A stretch of DNA of 64,000 bases from Adenophora triphylla var. japonica (taxonomy: Eukaryota; Streptophyta; Magnoliopsida; Asterales; Campanulaceae), in the NCBI GenBank assembly GCA_022495995.1, contig JAFEMH010002093.1, forward strand, positions 248,001 through 312,000, read 5' to 3'. The notes under the pieces were generated by a model. The model saw only the letters and a list, made by a program, of their open reading frames with translations. It did no database searches and had not been told where the DNA came from. A program made the position numbers and the translations under genes. Shown in pieces: positions 34,850-46,054 of the stretch (within the stretch, counting starts at the first letter, position 1; every line of letters starts with the position of its first letter).

Positions 34850-35950
34850 TCTGCATTATCTTCAATTGAATTAGGCTTAATTATTTTTAAATATTGATGA
34901 TTATTTCTTGTTAAGCATTCAATTGTTAGATTTGCAATCACAGATACTCGTAAAGGTCAACCATTTTATTCAGAGCATAGGGAAACACAAAGGTTTACAA
35001 CTCGAAGACGGTCTTCTGTCGTGAGGACATCAGACCGGTCGGAAGACTCCAATTCAATAACAAAAGATTCAGGAGACCGACTCAGACACGAGGAACAAAT
35101 TTAGACTCTAAGGACAAGGACGAGGCTTCGAGCCCAAGCTTTTCAATCATAGTCTCCCGTGGCGACCGGTCCTCGGAACGAAATCCACCTCGTAAAGGTC
35201 TCTCTCGCCACGCCTCCAACATGTTTAGCTCCGCAACCGGCTCTTTTTCAAATTCTAGCATAGCCACCACCTCGCTATCGAGGAAAAGTCAATCAAATCT
35301 CCGAGGTCTTCAACAAGAATGCACCTTCCGCATTCAACTTCTCTCGTAGACACACCATTCTCGGATTCCGACCCCGATTCTCAAACAATTCTCGCTAAAT
35401 CACCATCAATATCTAAAGGATCTCGCACTCGGATCTTGTGCACAACATGGTCATCCAGAGCGAGCTTCTCAAGCCGATTTACGTAATCGGGTCCCGAGAA
35501 ATGATAGCCGTTCTCGTAGGTGGCGGTCACACCTCGGCCTTTTGGGCGCATCGTCAAACATTTCTTTCACCGGGTTTTGGCCGCCGGCAAACTTCCGGAT
35601 CATTCTCATTCTATCCTCCATTTGGCTCAACTTTGGTTCAGATGTACATAAACATATCACCATCCTCTTTGACAAAATGCCGATTTAAAGACCAACCGTA
35701 CGGCGCATCTCGGGCCTCTTGTACTCTCTTTCCACTCGCCGAGGTCATCCTTTCCTTAAAGGCTTCGCCTTGTCGTACATCTTATCTTCTTTCGTCACAA
35801 AGATACCCAAGGCCTAGCTTATTCCTCTTGGCTTCGGCATCATAAGGTGACATGGTCCCCGCCGACTTTTCCCACCCCCACCCGTGGATATAGCTCATGC
35901 CTCTCATCATTTTCAACACAGAGGAATCTTGTCTCGAAGATGTCGTCAAA
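34850..35950 (-). pseudogene. Protease-RT linker of Ty3-I
   Basis: Long linker between protease and RT with scattered short frames (for example 35082-35270 and 35469-35675). They are acidic and Arg-rich with no recognised domain. It corresponds to 4541-5429 in Ty3-L. Confidence 0.4.
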
Positions 35951-35951
35951 T

Positions 35952-36531
35952 CTATGGTGCGCTCTGCCCTTTAGGCTTCTCTATTGTAAAACCGCTAAGC
36001 ATCAAGTTCTCCTGATCGAGTTTAATTTCCATCACTCGTACGGTGTTGGTGCTGGTTTCTCCAATCGTAACACTATCGCCATAAATCGTTGTCAGCACCC
36101 CATCTTGTACAAATTTTAAGCACTGGTGAAGAGTGGAGGCTACGGCTCCAATCTCATGAATCCAAGGTCTGCCCAATAGCGCGAGAAAGTGACGGAATAT
36201 CGATAACTTGAAATTCGACCATCATCTCTTTACCCCCAAACATCAAATTTAAAGAAACTATTCCCAACACTGCCCTAGACGTGGAGTCATAGGCCTTTAT
36301 GGTTTGATTGGATGGTTTAAGGTTCTGCGCATTAATGTCCAACATGCTCATCATCTTGGCCGGGAACACATTCATAGCTAACCCATTATCTATCAACACA
36401 TGGGGAATCCGCCGTCCTTCCAAGGGCACTGTGATGTGTAGGGATTCGTTATGCTTCTCACCATAAGCAGGCAAGTCAAGATCCATAAAAGTAATGATGT
36501 TTCCATACTGTGCGCCCCAATCGCCCGACAA
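35952..36531 (-). pseudogene. pol: Aspartic protease of Ty3-I
   Basis: The minus strand reads NIITFMDLDLPAYGEKHNESL, then HVLIDNGLAMNVFPAKMM. The active-site box reads DNGL where Ty3-L has DNGS. Next come AYDSTSRAVLGIVSLNLMFG and, after a frameshift, GRPWIHEIGAVASTLHQCLKF. It is preserved in outline but broken once. Confidence 0.8.
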
Positions 36532-36903
36532 AGCTTCGCCTGTGTGGCATTGACAGATACTTTCGTTTTGGACAGGCCTCTTCCAACTTCGCTTGTGAGG
36601 GTAGGAGGATGTGAGTAAAGACCATAAAGAGATGTCGGCTTGTGTTCTCTTTAACCGCGTTAGGATTGGGTCTTCCCGGACTTCTTCGTCCCCGCCGATC
36701 CAGAAGATTCCGAGATGACCGAGGATTAGGGATCACAACCGCCTTACCTTTCCCCGATGGATCCGGGATTATCCACTCCTAACATTCTCCCCGACCGAGT
36801 CAATGATTAACATCTTGGTGATCATCAACTACAAATTCCCCGCTGGCCTCCTTGAGCTCGCTAGCGAAATTGGAACAGGACGAGTGCTATAAGGCCATGC
36901 CGC
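36532..36903 (-). pseudogene. Gag-protease linker of Ty3-I
   Basis: Short minus-strand frames only, Arg/Ser/Pro-rich. It probably continues the polyprotein. No domain recognised. Confidence 0.35.
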
Positions 36904-39194
36904 CTACCTTATCTCATTTATGGACAAAGGAGCCTCTACATTGGCCGCTATCCTGAGTTCCTCTAGAGAAATTGGGGATTCTTTAGGAGTCATGGAGGAT
37001 ATAGTATTGGCAACCACATGTTCTTCATAATCGCCAAAATCAGCAGCATTATTCAAATCATATAGATCATCAAGATACAAGACATAACACAAATTATCTT
37101 TCATTTCACCAGAAAAAGGGATTACATCATTCACATTCTCATTACAACCAGCGCTATCATTTCCAACTATTGACTTCTCAAACTCTATTACATTAACAAA
37201 GTAATCTTGCCCACCATCAATAAGGTTCACGTTGTTGTTTGGCAGAGGATTATTGACCACATTCGGGCGAGGAGATTTCTCAATTTTGTTGTCATCCACC
37301 AAACCTTGAATTATCTTTTTGAGGGTAATGCAGGAATTTGTGGTGTGTCCTGGGAACTGGTGAAACCGGCATTACTTGCTAGCATCCATATGGGGATTAG
37401 GACGAGCAGGACTATAATTCTCCAATGGCTTGATCATACCGGTGCGAAGCAATTCGTTAAAAACATCCTCTGTGGACATACCCAAATCATCAAATCTCGG
37501 CTGCGGCTTAGGCTGAAACCTCACTGCATTCTGCACGCTATTACCTCCACTCTGTAGATTGTTGATGCCGTTGTCTTTGGTCATTTCCCTTCCCTCGGCA
37601 CCATTGCCGAAACAGGTTGGGTACTCGGTATCGGTATCCTCCACTACCATTGTTGCCACCGACGTTTGCACTTGGGGTTTGATTGAACAATCTATTTTCG
37701 CTCCTAGCTACCATTCCCACCATCTCTCGTAGATCTAGGTACCAACCTTTCCCGATGGATTCTCTGAGAGCTTGCTTAATACATGACAAGAAAATATCCT
37801 TTTGGTCCTGGAGGGGTATCAGCTCCGATAGCTCATTAAACTTGGCATTCCCCCGTTTGTAAAATTCTGTAATCGACTCATCGACTTTCTGGATAGTTCC
37901 CACCAAATCATCCCGAGTAGTACGCCATTCCAAGTTGCCTTTGTACTTCTCCAAGAAGGTTTCTGTTATCTGATTCCACGTAGAGCGACACTCTTGTTTC
38001 AAAGCCAGGAACCACGTGAGCGCTGATCCCTTCAAAGTCAGATGGAAGTGGGATGCCATAAACTCGGGAGTGCAACCCATTGCTCCCATTGTCATAACAT
38101 ACGTATCTATATGAGTTTTCGGACAGGCGGTACCATCGAAATCCATTTTGGGCATTTTAAACTTGTGCGGCAAAGGCGTTACTTGGGCGGGATCCACAAC
38201 CTTAAGACCACTGGAACCCACGGTCAACTTATCAATTTGCTGCTGCATCTGCTTCAATAAAGCTGTCACTTCTGGAGCCAAACCTAGAATTTGGGGTATA
38301 GAGGGAGCCACTGTAGATGAAGGAACTGGGAAGTCAGAATTAGGTCCAATGGGCAAAGCTGCTGGTGGGAGACCAAAAGTACTGGGGATTCCGGATATCG
38401 TCCAACAAGCCGACCGAACTGGGATTCTCGCTACCATACACATCATACCCGTTAAACTGCACACTAGGGTTCTGGGAACTATTCTGCGATAGCTGACCTC
38501 TAAATTGACCAAGAGTAGAGAAACCTGTACTGATATACGGGGTGGAATACGGAGTGGAACCATATAAATGCTGAGTAAGGGTAGTACACACCGCCGGGCC
38601 GAGGGACACCGCCTCGGGTTTGAAACCGCCGATATCTCGGAATGTTGTCTTGACAAATTTGATCTCCCGAAAGCCGATACCGACCATTCTCGAAGCCGTC
38701 TGATATACTGGACTCGGGGTTGGGGATAAACCGCTTGGAACCGCGGTCCATACCGAGACCGTGATGCCGGGACATTGGGATTTGGAGAGGCAAAGTGAGA
38801 TCGAAGAAATTTGATGCTTCGACCACCATTCTTGCTAGCACCTTGCCGATAACCCGGTTACACCCTTGGGGAGATGGGGGAATAAACCTTCCTTGGTCAC
38901 TCACAAACATTCCAGAGATGACGCTTGATTGGGTCGTGAGGCATAGCTTACAGGAGGAGGCATTGCATTGTAACTGGGCTGGATAGGCTGAGCAGGTGAA
39001 GCGGATCCAATCTCATTATGGTTGTCTTCTGTGATCTCCTCATAGGAACCGTCCTCCCGACGAAGTATCGCAATCCCTTTGGCTCTCATGGCTTCAAAGC
39101 GGTTATGAGTTTCCTCTTCACGAGCCTTGGCATTCTCGAGCCGACGTACAGCCTCGCGTTCTCTGCCAAAGCAGCCTTCCAACGTTGCCCTCAA
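36904..39194 (-). pseudogene. gag: Gag of Ty3-I
   Basis: In minus-strand order: an N-terminal coiled-coil-like segment (REREAVRRLENAKAREEETH, 38990-39190); a Pro/Tyr/Arg-rich middle (38340-38900); a capsid domain with MDFDGTACPKTHIDTYV, FHLTLKGSALTWFLAL, ITETFLEKYKGN and FYKRGNAKFNEL (37700-38170); and a knuckle-like CRFHQFPGHTTNSC motif (about 37330-37375). An acidic linker follows to 36904. A TAA stop just before the knuckle motif and several frameshifts inactivate it. Confidence 0.8.
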
Positions 39195-40570
39195 TTCCTC
39201 TCGTGGTCATATCATTCAAACTTAGCCGACCCATTGTTACCGAGCCTCCAAATGGACCGAGCGTAAAATGCATCTCCGTTCCCGGCCATTTCGATTCTTC
39301 ACCAACCGAAACCGCTTGAACACGAATTAAACGAGCTCACGGGACGGATGAACGGGTCCAACTCGCCGTAGCTGCAGGGGTATAGACGGGTTTATAAGGT
39401 ATTGAAGGGAAATTTGGAGGGACAGGAGAGGGAAAGGAACGGAACAGACTCGCACAAACAAAATTATTTGTCTTCAAGTATAAATTAGTATTTTAAGTCC
39501 TAAGTACGGTTGGAAAAGGGAAAGCCTTTATTCATGCTAACTATACCTTGGGAAAGCCTAAAGGGACGCAACGTTCAAATTACAATAAATGCTTTGTTTT
39601 GAAATATATAATAGGTCATGATACCTAACCAAATCCTACCATCATTATGGAACAGAGAGGTTGTCCAAATTTCTAGGGAAATTTGGGCAGCATAACGGGT
39701 CTTTTCGAAGAATTTCGAAAAAATCCGGCATGACCTCTCGTCGGTGCATGTTGACAATGCGGCATGATCTCTCGTTTAGAACACGCCACGGGAGTGACAT
39801 GTCCCTACGTGAAATCATGTTGCATTAGCAACATGCCCACAAGATGCGAGGTTTTGGGGAAGGTATAAAGATCTACGATATGTTTCAAAAACAATTCATT
39901 TGGTTGTATGAAAACATTGTATCAAAACCAACCGTGGGTAAAGTTAAATGTGTGGTGCCACCTATACGCACTAGGGGGTTAGGTTTGACTTCAGTCGCTC
40001 AAGTGTAGGCGACGTACATCACCGTCCGCGATGCCGTCAATCGCACCCGAGGGTTCTAAGTCTAAGTGATGTAGTGTGCGGATGTCTATATTCTTTTATT
40101 TACAAAAAAAACAAGATTTTTTTTTATTTTTTATTTATTTTGAAAAGGAAAGAAAACACACACACACCCTCACAGGATATACAAGGAACAATAATCAACT
40201 GAGCCTTATTCGATCCAAGGGACTGCCCTCAAACCAAGCCTTCAGAGTGTCTGTTCAGTGGCCACTCTTTGTCACGTGACACAGGACAACAAGAGACAAA
40301 GGTGTCGCACGGCCTTGGTGGTCACTGAACCAATACTCTGCAATCATCAGAATCAGCCCCTGCCTCTCCAAGACAAGAACAAAGCAAGGACAAACAATGC
40401 ACAACACAATGACCATCAAGCATATAGGGCTCACAAGCCTCATATTCAACAAAATGCATGAACTCCAAATGATTATCAAAAATGCACACAAAATTGAATG
40501 TATTGGATGTCTAATTTAATGAAAGCTTGACCCACTCAACATTTGAAAAACAGGTTTTCAAAGTCAAAAG
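39195..40570 (-). other. 5' leader of Ty3-I
   Basis: Untranslated region between primer site and gag, with no long frame. A GTAGTGTGCGGATGTCTATATTC phrase at 40070 resembles 8070-8095 of Ty3-L. Motifs of the TGTC..GTGACA family are at 40270-40281 and 40303-40312. Confidence 0.5.
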
Positions 40571-40588
40571 TCCCCAGCGGAGTCGCCA
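40571..40588 (-). other. Primer-binding site of Ty3-I (tRNA-Arg)
   Basis: The minus strand reads TGGCGACTCCGCTGGGGA, one base inside the LTR. It is identical to the Ty3-O site. Confidence 0.88.
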
Positions 40589-40589
40589 C

Positions 40590-41988
40590 TGAATGTGCGC
40601 TCGCCCGAAAATTTGTTTTTCGTGAAAATGAAGGAGTCGCCACGCCGTTTTAAGAGGAAACATTGAAAACCTTTTGTTTGTCAGAGAAAATACGGGTTCG
40701 GGGGTCAGGTTACGTGTTGGGAAGAACTGAAAGTTCACCCAACACGTCTCGTCCATGGACGAGTCTTTCGATTAAACATCCAAGCAAATCCAAAAGTGTG
40801 TGCATGTGTTGATAATGAACAAATGGAGTAATCATGTATTTTATTCAATATGAGAAAGAGATTTACAACTCGTGAGCCCATTATTTAGGGAGGCCACATC
40901 CCTGCTACAAATGATCTAAAACAAATTACAAAGGAAAGAGGTCTCTGCAGACAGGTCATGTATGTCGCATGACACATCGCACCAGTGACCACATATGTCG
41001 CGTGACACAGGATCACTTAGAGACGAAGGTGTCGCGTGACATACATAAGCCATCTGCAGAAACTTACAGGATGAACACAGAATCAACAGAAAACGATACA
41101 GATCTAAAGGATTAACTAAATTACAAACGAAATATAGTAATAACAACAAATAGACCCCGGGAGTGTGGATATGGGTAGATCCACACCCCCTTGGGGTTCA
41201 AACACCAAGTTCAATCAAATATTCAACAATAGAAGCTCAATTACACGAATTATTCAAGTTAAACAGAGAGATTGCGATTGGGATTCAAGAATCCGGATGG
41301 CTAGGATCTCGATTACCGAATCCTAACAAAAGTAAATGCTAGAATTAAAGGAGAATTGAATAAGAGAGAGAGAGGAGGGGGTTTGAGAATCGTTACCCTT
41401 GATGCTTCCACGAATTCTGTATCAAGTTAGATACAGAATCCTTCAATTCGTCACTTCTGATCTGGAGAGATTGCTGCAAAGGATCCAAGTGGTTTGGCTT
41501 GAGAAGTGGATTTGGATTGGGGGGATTTGGGTAGGTTGAAGGTAGGAGAGAGAGAGAATTGTGTTTGGGGGGTTCGTTACGGTGCAAATTCTGCAGAGTA
41601 ACAGTAGGCTGAAGTTGGGATCCATTTATGAGAGGGGGAGGGTCTTATTTATAGGCTGCAGTTAGTGACCTCAGTGTGTCGCACGACCTTACGCGTCTAC
41701 TTTCTATTCCTCAAGCTGTCGCGTGACACAAGGTGGCCATAACCGTTTTGGCGCCAAAACCAGTTTCTGGAACATTCCGGGAAAATACCCAAAAAGTCCA
41801 ACAGGTTTTATTCCCAAGAGGTCCCTTTGCATGAGTAATGTACCAAAAGGTACTTCCTTCACGGGAAACTTATGAAATGTTTCCGGAAGTCTCGGGATCG
41901 GCCGGGAATTTATCAAAACGTCCCTTAATGCAATTTTATTACATTAAAATGCATCTAAAAGGTTGCGAATTGGATTGGCGTACTTACA
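40590..41988 (-). repeat. 5' LTR of Ty3-I
   Basis: Partner of 26170-27574 with the same edges. TATA-like CCTATAAATA on the minus strand is at 41646-41655. Scattered substitutions and a shorter (GA)n account for the 6 bp length difference. Confidence 0.92.
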
Positions 41989-41993
41989 TCTAT
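41989..41993. other. Target-site duplication of Ty3-I, right copy (TCTAT)
   Basis: Four of five bases match 26165-26169. Confidence 0.65.
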
Positions 41994-42958
41994 GCCACCC
42001 ACATAGACAGAAACCTCTTCTGCTCTATCTCACTGTCACTGATACGGCAGTTGGGGCTATGCTTGCTCAGGAGAAGAAAGACTCTCGGGTAGAAAATGCC
42101 ATTTACTTTGTCGGCCGGAAGTTGCAGGGAAGTGAGCTCAATTACTCAGCATGTGAAAAGACTTGTGCAAGACTGGTCTGGGTAGTCGGTAAGCTGAAGC
42201 ATTATATGCAAGCCCACCCTGTGAACTTGGTCTCGAAAATGGACCCCATCAAGTACATCTTTGAAAAGCCTTCCCTCTCGATGCGTCTAGCAAAGTAGTC
42301 CTTCTTCTTAGCTGAGTACGACATCAACTACGTGACCAGAAAGGCCATCAAGGGTCAAGCATTGTCAGACCATCTGGCAAATTTTCCCGGTAATGAGGAC
42401 CGTAGGCCTGAACCCCAATTCCCCGATGAAGGGATCTTCGTAGTTGAGCCTGAGAACCGATGGCAGCTATTCTTTGATGGAGCTGCTAACAAAAGAGGAA
42501 ATGGCGTAGGGATGCTACTGGTCAATCCGAAAGATGAGCACACTCCCATAACCCTTAAGTTAAACTTCCCTGCCACGAACAATGTTGCCGAGTACGAAGC
42601 CTGCATTGCTGGTTTAGAAGCTGCCCTAGAAAGGAATGTCAAGGAGCTTGAAGTTTATGGAGACTCAGCCCTGATCATTAACCAGGTCTCCAACAAATGG
42701 AAGACTATGGACCCTAATCTTCAGCGGTATCATGCCCATATGGAGGAGTTGACTGGACAGTTCAGAGAAGAGACTTTCCACTACTTGCCAAGGGAAAAGA
42801 ACAGATTCGCAGATGCCCTAGCTACTCTAGCCTCACTGGTAGAGATCCCCGAGGGAAAAGCCATAAAACCCTTCCGAGTGGGTAGAAGAGAAGCCCCGGC
42901 CTTCTGTTGTGAAGTAGACCTGGGACCTGAGCCTATCAAGGAACCCTGGTACAATTAA
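41994..42958 (+). pseudogene. pol: Ty3-O RNase H plus additional archaeal-type RNase H
   Basis: The first part is the RT-linked RNase H (KPLLLYLTVTDTAVGAMLAQ, GSELNYSACEKTCA, HYMQAHPVNLVSKMDP), with one TAG at 42296-42298 before SFFLAEYDINYV. The second part, an open frame from 42332, is the extra RNase H: LFFDGAANKRGNGVGM, NNVAEYEACIAGLEAALE, EVYGDSALIINQ and FADALATLASLVEIPEG, so all four acidic active-site residues (D, E, D, D) are present. It ends PIKEPWYN. The extra domain is a known hallmark of Tat elements. Confidence 0.9.
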
Positions 42959-43314
42959 ATTTACCAGTTTCTCAAAGATGAAGAGTCCGCTTTCAGAGAT
43001 GAAGAGGGCAGACCGAAAGAAGGCTAAAAGCCATGGAGCACACCCGAGCCTACCAGAGGCGAATGGACAGAGCATTTGACAAGAAAGTCAAGGCCAGGGA
43101 CATCAAAGAGAGTGACTTAGTATTGAAAGTGAAGCCTCCTACCAGAGACAACCCCCTGGGAAAATGGAAACCCGTTTGGATCGGCCCGTATGTGGTGCAG
43201 AAGATACTATCGGGAGGAGCCATGAAACTTGCAGACCTGGACGGCAATCCCTTTGTCCACCCAGTCAACGGTGATAAGATAAGCTCCGAAGGTACTATGT
43301 CTAAAAGAAAATAA
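42959..43314 (+). pseudogene. pol: Ty3-O integrase remnant, core deleted
   Basis: After RNase H the frame passes directly from QFLKDEESAFRDEEGRPKEG to the integrase C-terminus (AYQRRMDRAFDKKVKARDIKE, PVWIGPYVVQKILSGGAMKLA). The zinc region and the catalytic core, roughly 1 kb in the sister elements, are missing at about 43025. The element cannot encode a working integrase. Confidence 0.82.
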
Positions 43315-43326
43315 ATAAATAAATAA

Positions 43327-43385
<59 letters not shown>
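43306..43385. repeat. (AAAT)n and (TA)n microsatellite
   Basis: AAATAAATAAAT grading into an uninterrupted TA tract of about 50 bases right after the integrase remnant. Confidence 0.9.
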
Positions 43386-43388
<3 letters not shown>

Positions 43389-43404
43389 GAAAATAAAAAA
43401 AAGA

Positions 43405-43690
43405 GAAAAAATCTTAGTGCAAAAAGAGTAATACCCAGCTAGGCTGAAAACCCAAAAATGCCGGTCTAGGCAAAAAACAGGGTTGCACATAAAAAAAAAG
43501 AAAAAATCTTAGTGCAAAAAGAGTAATGCCCTGCTAGGCTGAAAACCCAAGAAGGGCGGTCTAGGCAAAAAATAGGGCTGCACATAAAAAAAAAAAGAAA
43601 GTTCACCAAAATGAACTACGAAGACCTGAGCCCCTTAGTCTTTCTTGTAAAAGGGAAACGTAGGCAGCCATTTATGGTTCGGTCTAAACA
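43405..43690 (+). repeat. Conserved post-pol spacer of Ty3-O with a ~95 bp tandem duplication
   Basis: Two copies start ATCTTAGTGCAAAAAGAG at 43411 and 43506, followed by GAACTACGAAGACCTGAGCCCC, GGGAAACGTAGGCAGCC and GGTTCGGTCTAAA (43612-43690). It is the counterpart of 741-1060 and 31139-31430. Confidence 0.75.
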
Positions 43691-43987
43691 ATAAAAAGGG
43701 CGATTAAGTTTCCATGAAATGCGTCCTAAACAATAATAAAGGATATTCAAGTTTTCATAAAACGGGTCCTAATCAATAAGACATCTGAAATTTCCATGAA
43801 ATTGTATCTTGATTAATTTCTAAGATAATATCTCTTGTTCATTACAAGTTAAAAACTTCTTGATGAGTTCAAGCATGGTCTACTCTTGACTCTGCTAACC
43901 TGCTACAAAGATCTAAAATACAATAAAATGCCTAATAAACTACTGTGTTTGCAAAATGGCAATAAGGGAATCCTAAGAAAATATATG
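43691..43987. other. AT-rich stretch between spacer and antisense ORF in Ty3-O
   Basis: No gene is seen. By position it is the 3' untranslated part of the minus-strand ORF that ends at 43988. Confidence 0.4.
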
Positions 43988-45581
43988 TCAGTCGTCATTC
44001 GCTGAGTCTTCTTTCGTCTTCTTCCCTTTACCTCGACCTCGTCGAGTTTTCTTTCTCTTCTTCTCCAAGATATCAGTCTCCCTCATTCCGATCTCCGGTA
44101 TCCTCACTGGAGCCTCCATCAGACCTGTGTCAATAAGTGCCCTCTCTACTCGGGCACGAGTCCGCACTTCCTCTCTCTGAGCCTCAGTCAAGGGAGCGAC
44201 TTCAGAAAGCCTCTTGTACCGAGCTTCCATATCTTTGATGATGTCACCCGGCTGGTTATGGTGACTTGCCTTAGCTTCAGTCTCTCTCAGAGTCCTACTC
44301 GAGTCGCAGTCAGCTCCCAGTAAAGCCTGACGTCTCTTCAAGATGACCTGAGTCGCTCCCATCTCTCTCTCGTACCAATCCAAGTAGACAGTGGTCAAAA
44401 TGGTACTCTTCCTTCTCCTGAAGATAGCCCTGGGTGGGAAAGTAGTGTATGTCCAAACCCTCGAGAAGAGTGAGAAGCTGGCTGGATCCCTCATAGCTAA
44501 AGGCACCACCTCCATGGTACGGATGTCCTCCCAATCGCCCAATGGCTCCTGTAAGGCCCCGAACTGCCTGGATACCAAGCAGGGTATGTAGAAGGATGAC
44601 CAGCGGAACCCTGGAACCCTCACTATATTGGACTCCTGAAATGTCCTCCTGGTCTGCAGCCTCCAGTGTGGTACCCACCAGCGAATGTCTGAAGTGGATA
44701 GCCTAGCCATCATCAGCTCCCAATCATCTTGGCCCTGCTGCCTAGGCAAACCTCTCCGAGAAATCACCCAAGGGCATTGAGTCGGTAAAGCCCCTGGCAA
44801 AGCCCCGAGCCTCTCCTGTAGCCCTAAAGTCGCACAAATGACTCCTGCACCTCATGAAACGGTCTCCTCTAGCCATCCTATCGATGCCATGAAGGGTCTC
44901 ACCCAAAACCAATGGGACAATATCCTTCCCAGCCCTGCAATCTCTGACCATGTCCAAGAGACCACCATGACAGATCCCCACAGACTCAGCGGTGAACAGA
45001 GAGGAAAATATGCAAAGGATAAAGGCATCCATATCCACCGTGGTCGTAGCCATAGTCGGAGACCCGAACCTGCCCGGGATATCAGAAAGGTCAATCCTGT
45101 CCGGAGCAATCATCATCTCCTCAGCCTCTCCCAGAGAAATCTGCAGAAAAGATGCAAGCTTTGCTGCCACCGGCACATCTTCGATTAATGGAATCGATAT
45201 AGCCTCAATTTCTGGACCCCCAATCAAGGCTCGGAAGTCTTCATGCGTTGGGACAATCTCATTGTAAGAAAAGCAAGAACGTGTGTCTCGGACGTCCCAA
45301 AACCTTCTTGCCGCCGCTCTCAAAAGGTCCCAATCGGGTGGGAGATCCTTCAAATGCCATAAAGACTTGATCTTGAATGAAGAATCAAACAACCCCTTGT
45401 GAGATTGAAAGTTGTATCTCACCCAAGACTGAAGATCGGACAGAAAACGGTCTATCTTCCCCCTTTGCAATCTGACGGGCTTCTCCATTGCAAAATGATC
45501 AAAGATGGTGTCTTTAGGTCCAATATGTGCTCTGGGGACAGTTGGGACAAGTCTAGAGTGAAAATGAAATGAAATGGCCAA
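43988..45581 (-). CDS. DUF7745-like protein, antisense gene of Ty3-O, one frameshift
   Basis: Two minus-strand frames, 45581-44742 (279 residues) and 44800-43988 (270 residues), overlap and together make one protein of about 530 residues with a 1-base shift near 44840. The N-terminal part has FKIKSLWHLKDLPPDWDLLRAAARRFWD, CFSYNEIVPTHEDFRALIGGPEI and LVLGETLHGIDRMARGDRF. This matches in order the DUF7745 proteins encoded in plant retroelements (identification from memory of the family). The C-terminal part has WWVPHWRLQTRRTFQ, YLDWYEREMGATQ, LLGADCDSSRTLRETEAKA, an Arg/Glu-rich helix and a very basic tail KKRKKTRRGRGKGKKT. No membrane segment or enzyme motif is seen; the basic tail suggests nucleic-acid binding or nuclear targeting. 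Its neighbour upstream on the same strand is the plant mobile domain gene. Function unknown. Confidence 0.7.
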
Positions 45582-46054
45582 GCCTTGGTTTTATTCTAAA
45601 AATAACCACCCTGCATGTAACCGTGAGCCGCACGGCTTCATTTGCTCCAGAGACCAGACCGCACGGCCTCATTTGCCTGATGTAAAAGACAATATGCAGC
45701 AACCAAGTTGCTGCCCAAAGGGAGTTTTCACCCCACTTTTTCAACCAAAACCTGTACAAAAGCATGTCCAAAGACCATCCAAGCAGTTATATATCATTAT
45801 ATATCATTTTGGCCCAAGCCAGCCCCAATTCCAAGCAAAAAACTGCCCCGAGGCTCAAGTAATATGCAAATTAATAAAGCATAAAATAGAAAAGTAAATA
45901 AAACAGTAGTACATTGTTTTCGCCCCATCGGCGCCCAAATAAAGAAAAAAATAAGCAAAATGTGCATAAAACTTGTTCATTGCTTGTTTTTCTTCCTAAA
46001 TCAACTCTACAGACCTCCTAGGCCTCCGATCCTTCCTCTTCATCGCTACTTAGC
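45582..46054 (-). other. Intergenic stretch between the two antisense genes of Ty3-O
   Basis: Upstream region of the DUF7745-like gene and 3' flank of the PMD gene. Palindromic GCCGCACGGC is at 45627-45636, with a related ACCGCACGGCC near 45657. No ORF is recognised. Confidence 0.45.

Larger units (their letters stand above)
26170..41988 (-). mobile_element. Ty3-I: Tat-lineage Ty3 element nested in the Ty3-O pol gene
   Basis: This 15.8 kb minus-strand element has LTRs at 26170-27574 and 40590-41988, a tRNA-Arg primer site, and gag, protease, RT, two RNase H domains and integrase in order. It also has the conserved post-pol spacer, a plus-strand DUF7745-like remnant and two tandem-repeat arrays before the polypurine tract. 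The LTR pair differs at few positions by eye. Several frameshifts and stops break gag-pol. Structure and primer are the same as in its host Ty3-O, but the LTR sequence is different. Confidence 0.92.
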
